From Verrucomicrobiota bacterium (GTDB lineage Bacteria; Verrucomicrobiota; Verrucomicrobiia; Limisphaerales; JACDHS01): a DNA stretch of 48,400 nucleotides. The notes below the pieces were generated by a model. The model searched no databases. It was not told the DNA's origin and saw only the letters and a program-made list of their open reading frames with translations. The stretch lies in NCBI GenBank assembly GCA_013820875.1, contig JACDHS010000019.1, forward strand, positions 1-48,400, in the 5' to 3' direction. Of this stretch, positions 26,203 through 34,108 are shown piece by piece. The translations under genes and the position numbers were made by a program. Within the stretch, counting starts at the first letter, position 1. The number at the start of each line of letters is the position of its first letter.

Positions 26203-26354
26203 AACGCGGCGTAACCGCAGAACGGTTCGTCGTTTCTATAGTTCTGTTTCGTCCGAAGGATCATCCGCAGTGCTCAAGGGTGGAATGCAACAATCTATAA
26301 CACTCGAACAATCTAACGTGCTGCGGCTGATGCTTCGCACACAACCGCGCTCCG
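26203..26354. mobile_element. MITE-like palindromic element, copy 2 (internally deleted)
   Basis: The left arm GCGGCGTAACCGCAGA (from 26206) and CTATAGTTCTG match the left arm of the element at 17681. The right end carries GCGGCTGATGCTTCGCACA (26322-26340) and CGCGCTCCG but lacks about 40 nt of the arm present in copy 1. It lies in the 340-bp divergent gap between the DUF151 gene and the adenylyltransferase gene, which otherwise shows nothing recognisable. Confidence 0.7.
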
Positions 26355-26419
26355 TCTTTACTGAAAATCATGCCAATTGAACGTTGCCATTCCACCTGAA
26401 CTGTTTTCAATTCGGGTCT

Positions 26420-26911
26420 ATGAAGTTCCGCGACAAAGTTCTTTCATCCGAAAACCTGACCCGTTGGCGGGAGGAATTGCGCGGTTCCGGCAGAAAACTG
26501 GTCGTGACCAACGGGGTCTTCGACATCCTGCACGTCGGCCATGCCACCTATCTTGAGGCAGCCCGGAATCTGGGAGACGCTTTACTCGTGGGAATTACCT
26601 GCGACCACGGTGTTCGCGAACTAAAAGGCCCGACACGCCCCCTCAACATCGAAAACGACCGCGCCGCCGTCCTTGCAGCGTTGGAGTCGGTTTCCGCCGT
26701 CTATATCTTCCCGGAAACAACCGCCTTCAATTTCCTGCAACAGGTCCAGCCAGACATCTATGTCAAAGGCGGCGATTACACCATCGACACCATCAACCAG
26801 GACGAACGCCATCTCATCGAACAAATGGGGGGCCGAATCGAAATCCTCCCCGGTGTCGCCGGCAAATCCACTACCGGCCTTGTGGACAAGATTGCCGGGC
26901 ACGGGGTTTAA
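26420..26911 (+). CDS. D-glycero-beta-D-manno-heptose 1-phosphate adenylyltransferase (HldE C-terminal/RfaE2 type)
   Basis: The enzyme activates heptose 1-phosphate with ATP to ADP-heptose for the LPS inner core. From the ATG at 26420 the product is 163 residues and corresponds to the stand-alone C-terminal domain of HldE. The nucleotidyltransferase signature NGVFDILHVGHATYLEAAR carries the HxGH motif. LVGITCDHGVRELKGPTRP, DRAAVLAALESV, PDIYVKGGDY and GKSTTGLVDKI match the family. A TTG 12 codons upstream is a weaker start. It implies a Gram-negative type envelope; the kinase domain partner is not in the window. Confidence 0.92.
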   Translation: MKFRDKVLSSENLTRWREELRGSGRKLVVTNGVFDILHVGHATYLEAARNLGDALLVGITCDHGVRELKGPTRPLNIENDRAAVLAALESVSAVYIFPETTAFNFLQQVQPDIYVKGGDYTIDTINQDERHLIEQMGGRIEILPGVAGKSTTGLVDKIAGHGV

Positions 26912-26971
26912 ATCTCTCAAGAGTTCAAAGTTTAAAGTTGCGCCATCAGAAAAGAAAAGTCCCACAGGCTT

Positions 26972-27448
26972 TTAAAACGGTGAGGGCGCAACGACTGGTG
27001 GCAGATTGGTCGCCGGAACTCCTGGTGGAACTGTAAACACGGGCGTCACGGGAGTTGGGCTGAATCCTGGAACCGGCGCTGGTTCTACGATCACACTGGG
27101 TTGTGGCAACACCGGAGTTGTTGGCGCGGATCCACCGACGGGGTCTGCCATGAAACCGCCCACTGGATTTTGTATAAAGGGAGGGACGGGATTGGCAGTG
27201 GCTGGCGGCGGCACGCTAAATAGTGGACCCGGTTGAGGAGACGTTCTGAATCCAGTGACTGGCTGTTGCGAAAACCCGGTCACTGGCGATGCACTGAAGC
27301 CAGTTACCGGCGCGGGGGTGAAATTCGGCCCTCCCGGTGCTACGGGAGTGACTGGCGCGGGTGGCAGAACAGGCGCAGGCGGCGGCGTTTGCGCAAGAGC
27401 TGTTGCGGCTGTGAAAAGAGTGACGACGAGCAAGTTTCTAAAGATCAT
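26972..27448 (-). CDS. Small secreted Pro-rich protein with PVTGF repeats
   Basis: The 158-residue product has a clear signal peptide (MIFRNLLVVTLFTAATALA, then QTPPP). The mature part is low-complexity, about one third proline, with PAPVTGFSASPVTGFSQQPV-type repeats and variants PVGGF, PVPGF and PVTPVF. No folded domain is recognisable. A strong Shine-Dalgarno (AAGGAGG) supports real translation. It could be an extended cell-wall or periplasmic spacer protein; no function is assigned. Confidence 0.75.
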   Translation of the reverse strand: MIFRNLLVVTLFTAATALAQTPPPAPVLPPAPVTPVAPGGPNFTPAPVTGFSASPVTGFSQQPVTGFRTSPQPGPLFSVPPPATANPVPPFIQNPVGGFMADPVGGSAPTTPVLPQPSVIVEPAPVPGFSPTPVTPVFTVPPGVPATNLPPVVAPSPF

Positions 27449-27452
27449 AAAG

Positions 27453-27459
27453 CCTCCTT
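27453..27459 (-). promoter_or_regulatory. Strong Shine-Dalgarno AAGGAGG
   Basis: The minus strand reads AAGGAGG four bases before the ATG at 27448. It is the clearest ribosome-binding site in the window; most other genes here have weak or none. It confirms the start of the Pro-rich protein gene. Confidence 0.8.
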
Positions 27460-27514
27460 AAATAACTTCGCTTGCGAAGCGGAGGCGTCAACCTGAAAGC
27501 AGGCTCAACCAAGT

Positions 27515-28963
27515 TCACATCCCAATCAACCGTTTGTAAACCTTCTCATAAGCATCCGCGCTGCGTTCCCAGGAAAAATCCGCGCTCATGGCGTTGTGAC
27601 GGTAATGATCGAGCAACTCATGGTCGGCATATAGCACGAGCGCCTTTCGAATGGCCTTGGCCAATGCACGCACAGAATATTCCTGGAACTTTATTCCGTT
27701 CGCTTTGTCCGGGTCTTCCGATACATCGATCACAGAATCGTCCAATCCACCAGTGATTCGAACAATCGGCAGTGTCCCGTATCGCAAGCTGTACATCTGG
27801 TTCAAACCACACGGCTCAAAACGCGACGGCATAAGAAAGAAATCGCAACCGGCTTCAATGCGATGAGACAACCCCTGGTCGAAACCAATCGTGACGGAAA
27901 CTTTGTCGGGATGACGTTCTGCCAACCTTCGATAGCCCCGTTCGAATTCCGGTGAACCGCTGCCGAGTTGGACGAATTGCATGTCCGTGGCGAGCATCTC
28001 TTCAAGTGCGCCGAGTTGGATGTCCACCCCCTTCTGATCCGCCAGCCGTGAGATGTTTCCGAACAGCGGGATGTCCGGATTCACCGGCAAACCGAGTTCC
28101 TTTTGCAGTTCGACTTTATTCAACTCCTTGCCACTGAAATCATCAATGGAGTAAGGATGCTTCAGGTGCGGATTCCCGACGGTTTTCCATTCCTCATAAT
28201 CCACCCCGTTGAGAAGGCCAATGAGCGCATTCTGTCGTCGTCGCAAAACGCCATCCAGGGCACAACCGAACACTTCAGTGGTGATCTCGCGCGCGTAACG
28301 CGGGCTGACGGTCGTAATCAGGTCGGAAAATTCGAGGCCAGCCTTCAGACAATTGAACATCCCAAAAAACTCTGTGCCCGCCGGATGGAAATATTTCTGT
28401 GGCAGATTGGTCAGTTCATAGTGCGTCTTCGGAAAGACCCCTTGATACGCGAGGTTATGGATTGTTAGACAGGTGCGCGGCGGGTCCACCCATCCATCCT
28501 CATCATGCTGATGCTGAATCAGCAGCGGCACGAGGCCGACCTGCCAATCATGCACATGCACGATTTCCGGTTTCCACGCCAGGTGACGCGCCAGGTTCAC
28601 CGCGCATTTTGAGAGGAAGATGAAACGCTCGGAATTATCCGGAAAGGAGATGTGGCGTTCTTCGTAAAGACCGTTGCGGAAATAATACTCCGGCTTGCGA
28701 ACAAAATAGATCGTCAGGTTTTCGGAAACTTCATGCGTCCAGATTTCGCCCTGCACCCACTTGGATCCCATTGGAAGATTAATGCTCCAATCGAACCATT
28801 TGATGTCGGGGAATTTTTCCTCGATACCTTGGTAGAGCGGGGTGACTACGCCCACTCGATGTCCCGCTTTCGCGAGAAACTTTGCGAGCGCCCCCACCAT
28901 GTCGGCAAGACCACCCGTCTTCGAGTAGGGATGCAGTTCGCTGCTCGCGAGTAAGATTTTCAT
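27515..28963 (-). CDS. glgA: Glycogen synthase (ADP-glucose type, GT5)
   Basis: GlgA transfers glucose from ADP-glucose to a growing alpha-1,4-glucan. The 482-residue protein has the ADP-glucose loop KTGGLAD at 15-21, HVHDWQVGLVPLL, TIHNLAYQG, TVSPRYAREI, the second-domain ISRLADQKGVD and the C-terminal MPSRFEPCGLNQMYSLRYG...RITGGLDDSV motif. Length is typical. It lies 62 bp downstream of serS with a terminator-like hairpin between, so it likely has its own promoter. Confidence 0.95.
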   Translation of the reverse strand: MKILLASSELHPYSKTGGLADMVGALAKFLAKAGHRVGVVTPLYQGIEEKFPDIKWFDWSINLPMGSKWVQGEIWTHEVSENLTIYFVRKPEYYFRNGLYEERHISFPDNSERFIFLSKCAVNLARHLAWKPEIVHVHDWQVGLVPLLIQHQHDEDGWVDPPRTCLTIHNLAYQGVFPKTHYELTNLPQKYFHPAGTEFFGMFNCLKAGLEFSDLITTVSPRYAREITTEVFGCALDGVLRRRQNALIGLLNGVDYEEWKTVGNPHLKHPYSIDDFSGKELNKVELQKELGLPVNPDIPLFGNISRLADQKGVDIQLGALEEMLATDMQFVQLGSGSPEFERGYRRLAERHPDKVSVTIGFDQGLSHRIEAGCDFFLMPSRFEPCGLNQMYSLRYGTLPIVRITGGLDDSVIDVSEDPDKANGIKFQEYSVRALAKAIRKALVLYADHELLDHYRHNAMSADFSWERSADAYEKVYKRLIGM

Positions 28964-28982
28964 TATTTAACGGTCAAAGAAA

Positions 28983-29009
28983 CACACGAACTACATCTGT
29001 GTTCGTGTG
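28983..29009 (-). terminator. Rho-independent-type terminator of serS
   Basis: A perfect 9-bp stem (28983-28991 with 29001-29009) with a 9-nt loop is followed on the minus strand by TTTCTTTG. It begins 17 bp after the serS stop and separates serS from glgA. Confidence 0.6.
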
Positions 29010-29025
29010 GTCGCCAGCAACTAAA

Positions 29026-30327
29026 TCACGCACTGATTCGGTCGGTTTTCAAATAGGGCTGGAGAATCGGTGGAATTTTAATGCTCCCATCCGGTTGCTG
29101 ATAGGTTTCAACAAACGCCACGAACAAACGTGCGAGAGCGGTTCCGCTCCCATTCAGAATGTGCGGCATTTTGTTTTCACCAGTTTCAGTTTTGAAACGC
29201 ATGTTCATGCGGCGCGATTGAAAATCTTCGCAGTTCGAGCAACTCGACACTTCGAGGTAGTCCCCCTGCCCCGGCGCCCAGACTTCAATGTCGTAAGTCT
29301 TCGCACTTGCGAACCCCATGTCACCGGTGCAAAGCAACAGCACGCGATAATGCAGGCCGAGCAGTTGCAAAACTTTCTCCGCATTCGCGGTCATTGATTC
29401 AAGTTCAGCGTAGCTGTCTTCCGGCTTCACGATTTTGATCAACTCAACTTTGTCGAATTGATGCACGCGAATCATTCCGCGGGTGCCGACACCAGCCGCC
29501 CCCGCTTCGCCACGAAAGCATGGCGTGTAAGCGCAGTAACGAATCGGTAGTTGCTGAGCGGAAAGAATCTCTTCGCGATGAATGTTCGCGACGGGAGTTT
29601 CAGCGGTCGGGATGAGATAGAGTTTCCCCATGGCGTCGGGCCTATCCCCTTCCACCACGCCATAGTACTGATCTTTGAATTTTGGAAACTGTCCGACGCC
29701 TTCAAGGCAATGTGGACCGACGACATGCGGCGGCGCGACCTCGATATAGCCATGATCAGTCGTATGGAGATCGAGCAGAAATTGAATCAGACTCCGCTCC
29801 AGTTTCGCGCCCCAGTGGGTGTATAAAATAAAACCGCTGCCAGAAAGTTTCGTGGCGCGGGCGAAGTCGAGCATCTTCAAGCTTTCACCAAGTTCGATGT
29901 GGTTCTTTGGCTGGAAATCAAACTTCGGCTTTTCGCCCCAAACGCGAATCTCGGGATTGTCTTCGAAGGATTTCCCGATCGGCACGCTCTCGTGCGGGAG
30001 ATTCGGGAGGCTGATCAAAATGCCATCACGCTTCAACTCCACTTCAGCGACCTGTTTGTCGAGTTCGGCCACGCGATCACCCATGTCGCGCGTTTCCTTC
30101 TTCTTCGCTTCGGCTTCTTCAAGCTTCTTTTGTCCCATCAACGCGCCGATTTCCTTCGAGACTCTATTGCGGGTTGCCTTGAGTTGCTCGACCTCGGCGA
30201 GAAGCTTGCGGCGCTGGTCATCGAGAGAAAGAACTTCATCCACAAACTTTTCCTCGCTGGCATTGCGCGAGGCGAGGCGCTTGCGAACAATATCCACATT
30301 TTCCCGAATCAGTTTTATGTCGAGCAT
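29026..30327 (-). CDS. serS: Seryl-tRNA synthetase
   Basis: Class II aminoacyl-tRNA synthetase charging tRNA-Ser. The 433-residue protein starts with MLDIKLIRENVDIVRKRL, followed by a long antiparallel coiled coil (about 30-110) that contacts the tRNA long arm. The catalytic core shows TAETPVANIHREEIL, motif 2 around CFRGEAGAAGVGTRGMIR, SSCSNCEDFQSRRMN and motif 3 NGSGTALARLFVAFVETY. The length matches the family. No T-box or attenuator was seen upstream. Confidence 0.96.
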   Translation of the reverse strand: MLDIKLIRENVDIVRKRLASRNASEEKFVDEVLSLDDQRRKLLAEVEQLKATRNRVSKEIGALMGQKKLEEAEAKKKETRDMGDRVAELDKQVAEVELKRDGILISLPNLPHESVPIGKSFEDNPEIRVWGEKPKFDFQPKNHIELGESLKMLDFARATKLSGSGFILYTHWGAKLERSLIQFLLDLHTTDHGYIEVAPPHVVGPHCLEGVGQFPKFKDQYYGVVEGDRPDAMGKLYLIPTAETPVANIHREEILSAQQLPIRYCAYTPCFRGEAGAAGVGTRGMIRVHQFDKVELIKIVKPEDSYAELESMTANAEKVLQLLGLHYRVLLLCTGDMGFASAKTYDIEVWAPGQGDYLEVSSCSNCEDFQSRRMNMRFKTETGENKMPHILNGSGTALARLFVAFVETYQQPDGSIKIPPILQPYLKTDRISA

Positions 30328-30541
30328 GGCGCATTATAGAAATGAGCCTCTCTCCGGCAATGAATTTTGAGAACTCTTCGGTCTTTAAAAAGGAAAACGG
30401 CTCTAACAACCATTTTTTAGTCTCCAAAACTTCGTGGTGAGACTTCTCACAACTCCCTTGCACGGCCTGTGGCCGTCGATCAACTGCGACAAAGCGTCTT
30501 AATATGATTGACGCGAAGCCTCGCCAGCGGGACAAGGAAAC

Positions 30542-30622
30542 CATGCGCCTGCTAATTCTCGGTTCCATCCTCCTGCTGGTGACAGGTGAAATCCCTGGAA
30601 AAGGAGTATGCACCCAAAACTA
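30542..30622 (+). CDS. Possible 26-residue hydrophobic leader ORF
   Basis: ATG at 30542, preceded by AAGGA, encodes MRLLILGSILLLVTGEIP and eight more residues, ending inside the start of the DegT-family gene (15-bp overlap). It reads like a signal-peptide-like miniprotein. It may only be a chance frame; overlap with the next start would allow translational coupling. Confidence 0.25.
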
Positions 30623-31924
30623 ACGCGTCGTAAATTTCTCTCCGCCACAGCAGCAGCGGGTATCGGACTGACCCTTGCAAATGCACAGAACGCAACCCAA
30701 CCCAAACCCGCGTTGCTCGGCGGTACTCGTGTTCGCACAGAGCCATTCCCCTCCTGGCCCATCTTCGACCAGTCGGAAGAACAGGCACTTGTTAATTCAT
30801 TGCGAACTGGCAAATGGTTTCGGGGCAGCGGAAAGAATGTAAACGAGTTTGAATCCGCTTATGCGAGGTTGCTCGGCGCAAAGTTCTGCATCGGCACGAA
30901 CAGTGGTACTAATGCATTGATCGCTTCGATGAATGCACTCGGGGTTGGGGCTGGCGACGAAGTGATTCTGCCGCCCTACACATTCGTCGCCTGTGTAAAT
31001 GCCATTCTCATGCTGGGCGCTGTGCCGGTGTTTGTGGATACCGATCTGGAGACATTTCAAATCGATGCGAAGAAGATCGAAGCTGCGATTACCGACCGCA
31101 CCGTTGCGATTATGCCGGTGCATCTTGGCGGGAACGCAGCGGACATGGACGACATCCTGGCCATCGCACGCAAACACAAAATTGCAGTGGTGGAAGATGC
31201 CTGCCAGGCGCATCTAGGCGAATGGCGTGGAAAGAAGGTCGGCACTTTGGGCGACACGGGATGTTTCAGCTTTCAAGCTTCCAAAAATCTTACGGCTGGC
31301 GAAGGCGGCGCGATTCTGACGAACGACGAGCAATTGGCGGAAAAGTGTTTTGCTGCGCAGTCCAACAGCAGCCCGCGCAAGGGTGGCCAGCGGTTCATCC
31401 GCGGCGCAAACCTGCGCATGTCAGAATTCCACGCTTCGCTTCTCCTCACTCAAATGACGCGACTGCCCGACCAGGCCAAAACGCGCGATGAAAATGCTGC
31501 TTACCTGACAAGGATGCTCAGCGAAATTCCCGGAATCCTTCCCGCGCGCACATACGAAGGCTGCACCCGCAGTGGTCATCACCTTTACATGTTTCGGTAC
31601 AAAAAAGAGCAGTTCGCGAATCTTCCCCGCGCGAAATTCCTGAGTGCTCTCGCGGCCGAAGGAATCCGAGGCAGTTCGGGATATGGACCGTTAAACAAAG
31701 AACCGTTCATCGCCGAAACCCTCCGCTCACGCGGCTATCAACGCGTCCTTTCCAAAGAACAATTCGCAGCCTGGACCGAGCGCAACGATTGTCCGGAGAA
31801 TGATCGACTCTGCGAAGAAGGTGCGTGGTTCACCCAGAACATGTTGTTGGCAAACCGCGCTGCAATGGAACAAATCGCCGAGGCTGTTGGTAAAATTCAC
31901 GCCCATGCCTCCGACCTGGCGTAA
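30608..31924 (+). CDS. DegT/DnrJ/EryC1/StrS family PLP protein with Tat signal
   Basis: The 438-residue product is a fold-type I PLP enzyme of the sugar aminotransferase family. Landmarks are GTNSGTNALIASMNALGVG (cofactor phosphate), DEVILPPYTFVACVNAI, VVEDACQAHLG (Asp197) and the Schiff-base lysine in CFSFQASKNLTAGEGG (Lys226). Unusually the N-terminus is a twin-arginine signal (LTRRKFLSATAAAGIGLTLA, cut near ANA-Q), implying export of the folded holoenzyme. The catalytic lysine is intact. AAGGAG precedes the ATG. The substrate is unknown; it might act on glycans or sugar lactones outside the cytosol. Confidence 0.9.
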   Translation: MHPKLTRRKFLSATAAAGIGLTLANAQNATQPKPALLGGTRVRTEPFPSWPIFDQSEEQALVNSLRTGKWFRGSGKNVNEFESAYARLLGAKFCIGTNSGTNALIASMNALGVGAGDEVILPPYTFVACVNAILMLGAVPVFVDTDLETFQIDAKKIEAAITDRTVAIMPVHLGGNAADMDDILAIARKHKIAVVEDACQAHLGEWRGKKVGTLGDTGCFSFQASKNLTAGEGGAILTNDEQLAEKCFAAQSNSSPRKGGQRFIRGANLRMSEFHASLLLTQMTRLPDQAKTRDENAAYLTRMLSEIPGILPARTYEGCTRSGHHLYMFRYKKEQFANLPRAKFLSALAAEGIRGSSGYGPLNKEPFIAETLRSRGYQRVLSKEQFAAWTERNDCPENDRLCEEGAWFTQNMLLANRAAMEQIAEAVGKIHAHASDLA

Positions 31925-31966
31925 AAGTCAGTAAGAACGCGCACCTCTCATGTTCCCGTACGAGAA

Positions 31967-32392
31967 CTATTTCACGTAATAACCCGAAACACGCCACCGA
32001 CCGTCGGAATCCATCATTGGGGTAACCGTTTCCACAGCGTTTTTTTTATTCGCGAAATGAGTTTTGAATTGGATGACGACGTACTCGCCCTTAGGCGTGT
32101 TCGGTAGAGAGGTCATGTATTCGCGCTTAAGAACAGTCCGCGATTCGACCTGTCCGGCTGGGTTGTGACCGGCTTTCAATGTATTCACCCACTGATCCCT
32201 TGTGACTGCCTTCTTAAAAACAGTGGCTGTTTCCTCCCAGCTCTCCGCATAACTCCCCTTGTCCACCAAAGCCAACCAGGAGAGAGCCGCGTCAGTGGCA
32301 GCCTGCTCCTGGGGAGTAGGTGGACCTGATTTACCGCATCCAGCAAAAGCCAGGGAGACAAAGAGCAAAAAAAGAAAGCGATAGGTTTTCAT
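31967..32392 (-). CDS. DUF4019-like lipoprotein
   Basis: From MKTYRFLFL (32392) the product has 141 residues. A lipoprotein signal ends in LAFAGC with the lipid-modified Cys at 19. The mature part fits DUF4019: ALSWLALVDKGSYAESWEE, FKKAVTRDQWVNTL, GQVESRTV, YVVIQFKTHFANKK, and a C-terminal DGRWRVSGYYVK. Function of the family is unknown. It is the last gene of the four-gene SdpR/SdpI-type operon, 16 bp after the PH-domain gene. Confidence 0.8.
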   Translation of the reverse strand: MKTYRFLFLLFVSLAFAGCGKSGPPTPQEQAATDAALSWLALVDKGSYAESWEETATVFKKAVTRDQWVNTLKAGHNPAGQVESRTVLKREYMTSLPNTPKGEYVVIQFKTHFANKKNAVETVTPMMDSDGRWRVSGYYVK

Positions 32393-32408
32393 AGGTGTTC
32401 TTATGGAT

Positions 32409-32957
32409 TCAGATATTCGGAGGGTCCCACGTGTTAAAGGCATCTTTTCTCGTTGCCAGTCGTGCGCTGTTGATCAGATCCACGAACCGTTCTGGATCTT
32501 CGGGCGTCACGACCACGACGCGGTCCGCGAAACGCAGCACAACCGATCGTTTGGGGTCAGTGGCATAAACTAGGAAGCTTCCAAACTTCTCGTTGCTAAA
32601 CAATCCAGACAGCGCAAAAGCCCCGCCGTTGCCGGCGACACGGATCGAGCCCTGCAAGGCGAGCGGGTCAATCTCCACGTCAGTCAACGATGATAGAGCC
32701 AGCCGTGTGAACCAACCTAGTCGATGAATTATCAAACCATCGCCTGTCACAGTGTAAGCGCGCACCATGAACCCAGCGGATGCAGCCAGCACAACCAGCG
32801 GAATCACGACCATGCTCCCAAACGCCACCGGATCACCCGGATCAAGAACAATAACGCCAATTGCAGGTACTCCGATACAGAGCGCGCAGGTCAGGATTGT
32901 CATGAGTCTGAGTTGTCGGCTCCAGGGAGCGCGAAACTTTAAAGTTTTGTCCTTCAT
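32409..32957 (-). CDS. Membrane protein with bacterial PH domain (bPH_5-like)
   Basis: The 182-residue product has two membrane segments (about 18-37 and 44-67) and a cytosolic or external PH-like domain: YTVTGDGLIIHRLGWFTRL, LQGSIRVAGNGGAFALSGLF, GSFLVYATDPKRSVVLRF, VVVTPEDPERFVDLI. This matches the bPH_5 type often found beside SdpI-like proteins. It lies 11 bp after sdpI. The role is unknown; presumably membrane-associated regulation or protection. Confidence 0.8.
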   Translation of the reverse strand: MKDKTLKFRAPWSRQLRLMTILTCALCIGVPAIGVIVLDPGDPVAFGSMVVIPLVVLAASAGFMVRAYTVTGDGLIIHRLGWFTRLALSSLTDVEIDPLALQGSIRVAGNGGAFALSGLFSNEKFGSFLVYATDPKRSVVLRFADRVVVVTPEDPERFVDLINSARLATRKDAFNTWDPPNI

Positions 32958-32968
32958 GCGAAATGGGA

Positions 32969-33652
32969 TTAAGCAGTTCTCTGCTTTCTAAAAAGCAGGT
33001 ATGAATAGAGCATCGGCACCAATGCCAGCAATCCTGAGATCGGCAGAAGCACCCAATAAACGAATTGCTCCAGCGGTACGACGAGAAAAAGGGCGAGCAT
33101 CACAAATCCTCCCAACACCATAAGGCGACCGCCCATCCGATGCGTTTTCATCCAGACCTCTTTCGATTCCAAAGTCCAGGGAGTGCGAATGCCCAGAAAG
33201 TAATTCGGACGCAATTTGGTCATTAAATTACCAAACACAATGAACAGCACCCCGATTCCGGCGTAAATGGTGTAACTGAACTGTTGGCCGCTGCCGAACA
33301 AACCAAGAGCCGCCCCGATTACTGCCAGCGAGACGAGCAAAAAAAAGCTACTCACAAGCAGGCGAATGAATTTCACAGTGCGCCACAGACTCGCCCGCAT
33401 ATCGGGATCAATTTTGTGGAGCTTCGGATCGATCAGTGGAATTAGGCCCATCAGAATTGTGATAAGGACGTTCGTGACAGGTAAAAGAAACGCTCCAAAG
33501 CCTTTTCGAGCGTAATCATCCACTTCACCACGAGCATTCCAATGGATCGGCATCCAATCCGGCAGTTTATCCCAAAGCAGGGCGACGGCGCAGAATGGAA
33601 CGGCCAGAATCAGAATTTGCAGCCACTCGTTTTTTAGACTTTTCAGGTTCAC
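32969..33652 (-). CDS. SdpI family / DUF1648 integral membrane protein
   Basis: The 227-residue protein has about six hydrophobic segments. The N-terminal DUF1648 motif is WDKLPDWMPIHWNARGEVDDY and the C-terminal SdpI domain shows NYFLGIRTPWTLESKEVW and THRMGGRLMVLGGF. In Bacillus subtilis SdpI is immunity protein and signal receptor for the SdpC toxin and sequesters SdpR. Here no sdpC-like gene is visible. The start is a GTG inside the 3' end of the regulator gene, giving an 86-bp overlap. Confidence 0.88.
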   Translation of the reverse strand: MNLKSLKNEWLQILILAVPFCAVALLWDKLPDWMPIHWNARGEVDDYARKGFGAFLLPVTNVLITILMGLIPLIDPKLHKIDPDMRASLWRTVKFIRLLVSSFFLLVSLAVIGAALGLFGSGQQFSYTIYAGIGVLFIVFGNLMTKLRPNYFLGIRTPWTLESKEVWMKTHRMGGRLMVLGGFVMLALFLVVPLEQFVYWVLLPISGLLALVPMLYSYLLFRKQRTA

Positions 33653-33926
33653 GTAGTTTCCCTTTTCGTTTGCGCTTCGCCAGATCCATCATCCATGAGA
33701 GGCATTCATCGAGGACACTCGTGTTTATGGAGTAATTTATGAACTGACCGTTTTTCTCAGAAAGAATCAGATCAGCCTGCTTTAAGAGATCAAGATGATG
33801 GGAGATGCTTGGCTTGCTGATCTGAAAACAATCCGCGATGTCCCCCGCCGTCATGTCCTTCTCCCGCAGCAACTCGAGTATCTTCCGTCGCGTCGGATCA
33901 TTCAATGCTTTGAAAAGCGCATCCAT
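33567..33926 (-). CDS. ArsR/SdpR-type winged-helix repressor
   Basis: From the ATG at 33926 (MDALFKALNDPTRRKILELL) the product has 119 residues. The ArsR-type wHTH is clear: KDMTAGDIADCFQISKPSIS, HHLDLLKQADLI, EKNGQFINYSINTSVLDE. It lacks the metal-binding ELCVCDL motif, and as in SdpR no sensing site is obvious. The tail (KRKRKGKLREPEKSKKR) is basic and encoded over the sdpI start. An inverted repeat just upstream of the ATG overlaps a promoter, which indicates autorepression of the four-gene operon. Confidence 0.88.
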   Translation of the reverse strand: MDALFKALNDPTRRKILELLREKDMTAGDIADCFQISKPSISHHLDLLKQADLILSEKNGQFINYSINTSVLDECLSWMMDLAKRKRKGKLREPEKSKKRVAANSDSGRSILRRRPALG

Positions 33927-33931
33927 TCGAT

Positions 33932-33968
33932 ATTTAGACAAATATCTAAATGTTTAGCGTTTTGTCAA
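33932..33968 (-). promoter_or_regulatory. Promoter with overlapping operator for the sdpR/sdpI-type operon
   Basis: On the minus strand TTGACA (33968-33963) is 17 bp from ATATTT (33945-33940). The perfect inverted repeat ATTTAGA-N6-TCTAAAT occupies 33932-33951 and covers the -10 region. The repressor ATG is at 33926, only five bases beyond, so the mRNA leader is very short and repressor binding would block RNA polymerase. Confidence 0.7.
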
Positions 33969-34040
33969 GTGAGTTTTTCTATGGGGTTCGGATTCGAATG
34001 AAGGTCGTTGAGGAAGGGACAGGCGGGAAGCTCTGTCCTA

Positions 34041-34105
34041 TCCTACTAGGCGGTTTTGCCGCCAAGGTAGGACAGCACATCTTGCCTGACCCGGGCGAAA
34101 AGCGC
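34041..34105. repeat. Two hairpins in the gap between the FAD protein and repressor genes
   Basis: TCCTAC..GGCGG-TTTTG-CCGCC...GTAGGA forms a nested stem at 34041-34072, and GGGCG-AAAAG-CGCCC a second at about 34091-34105, three bases from the FAD-gene stop. They may end the FAD gene transcript or be REP-type sequences. No T-run follows. Confidence 0.55.
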
Positions 34106-34108
34106 CCC

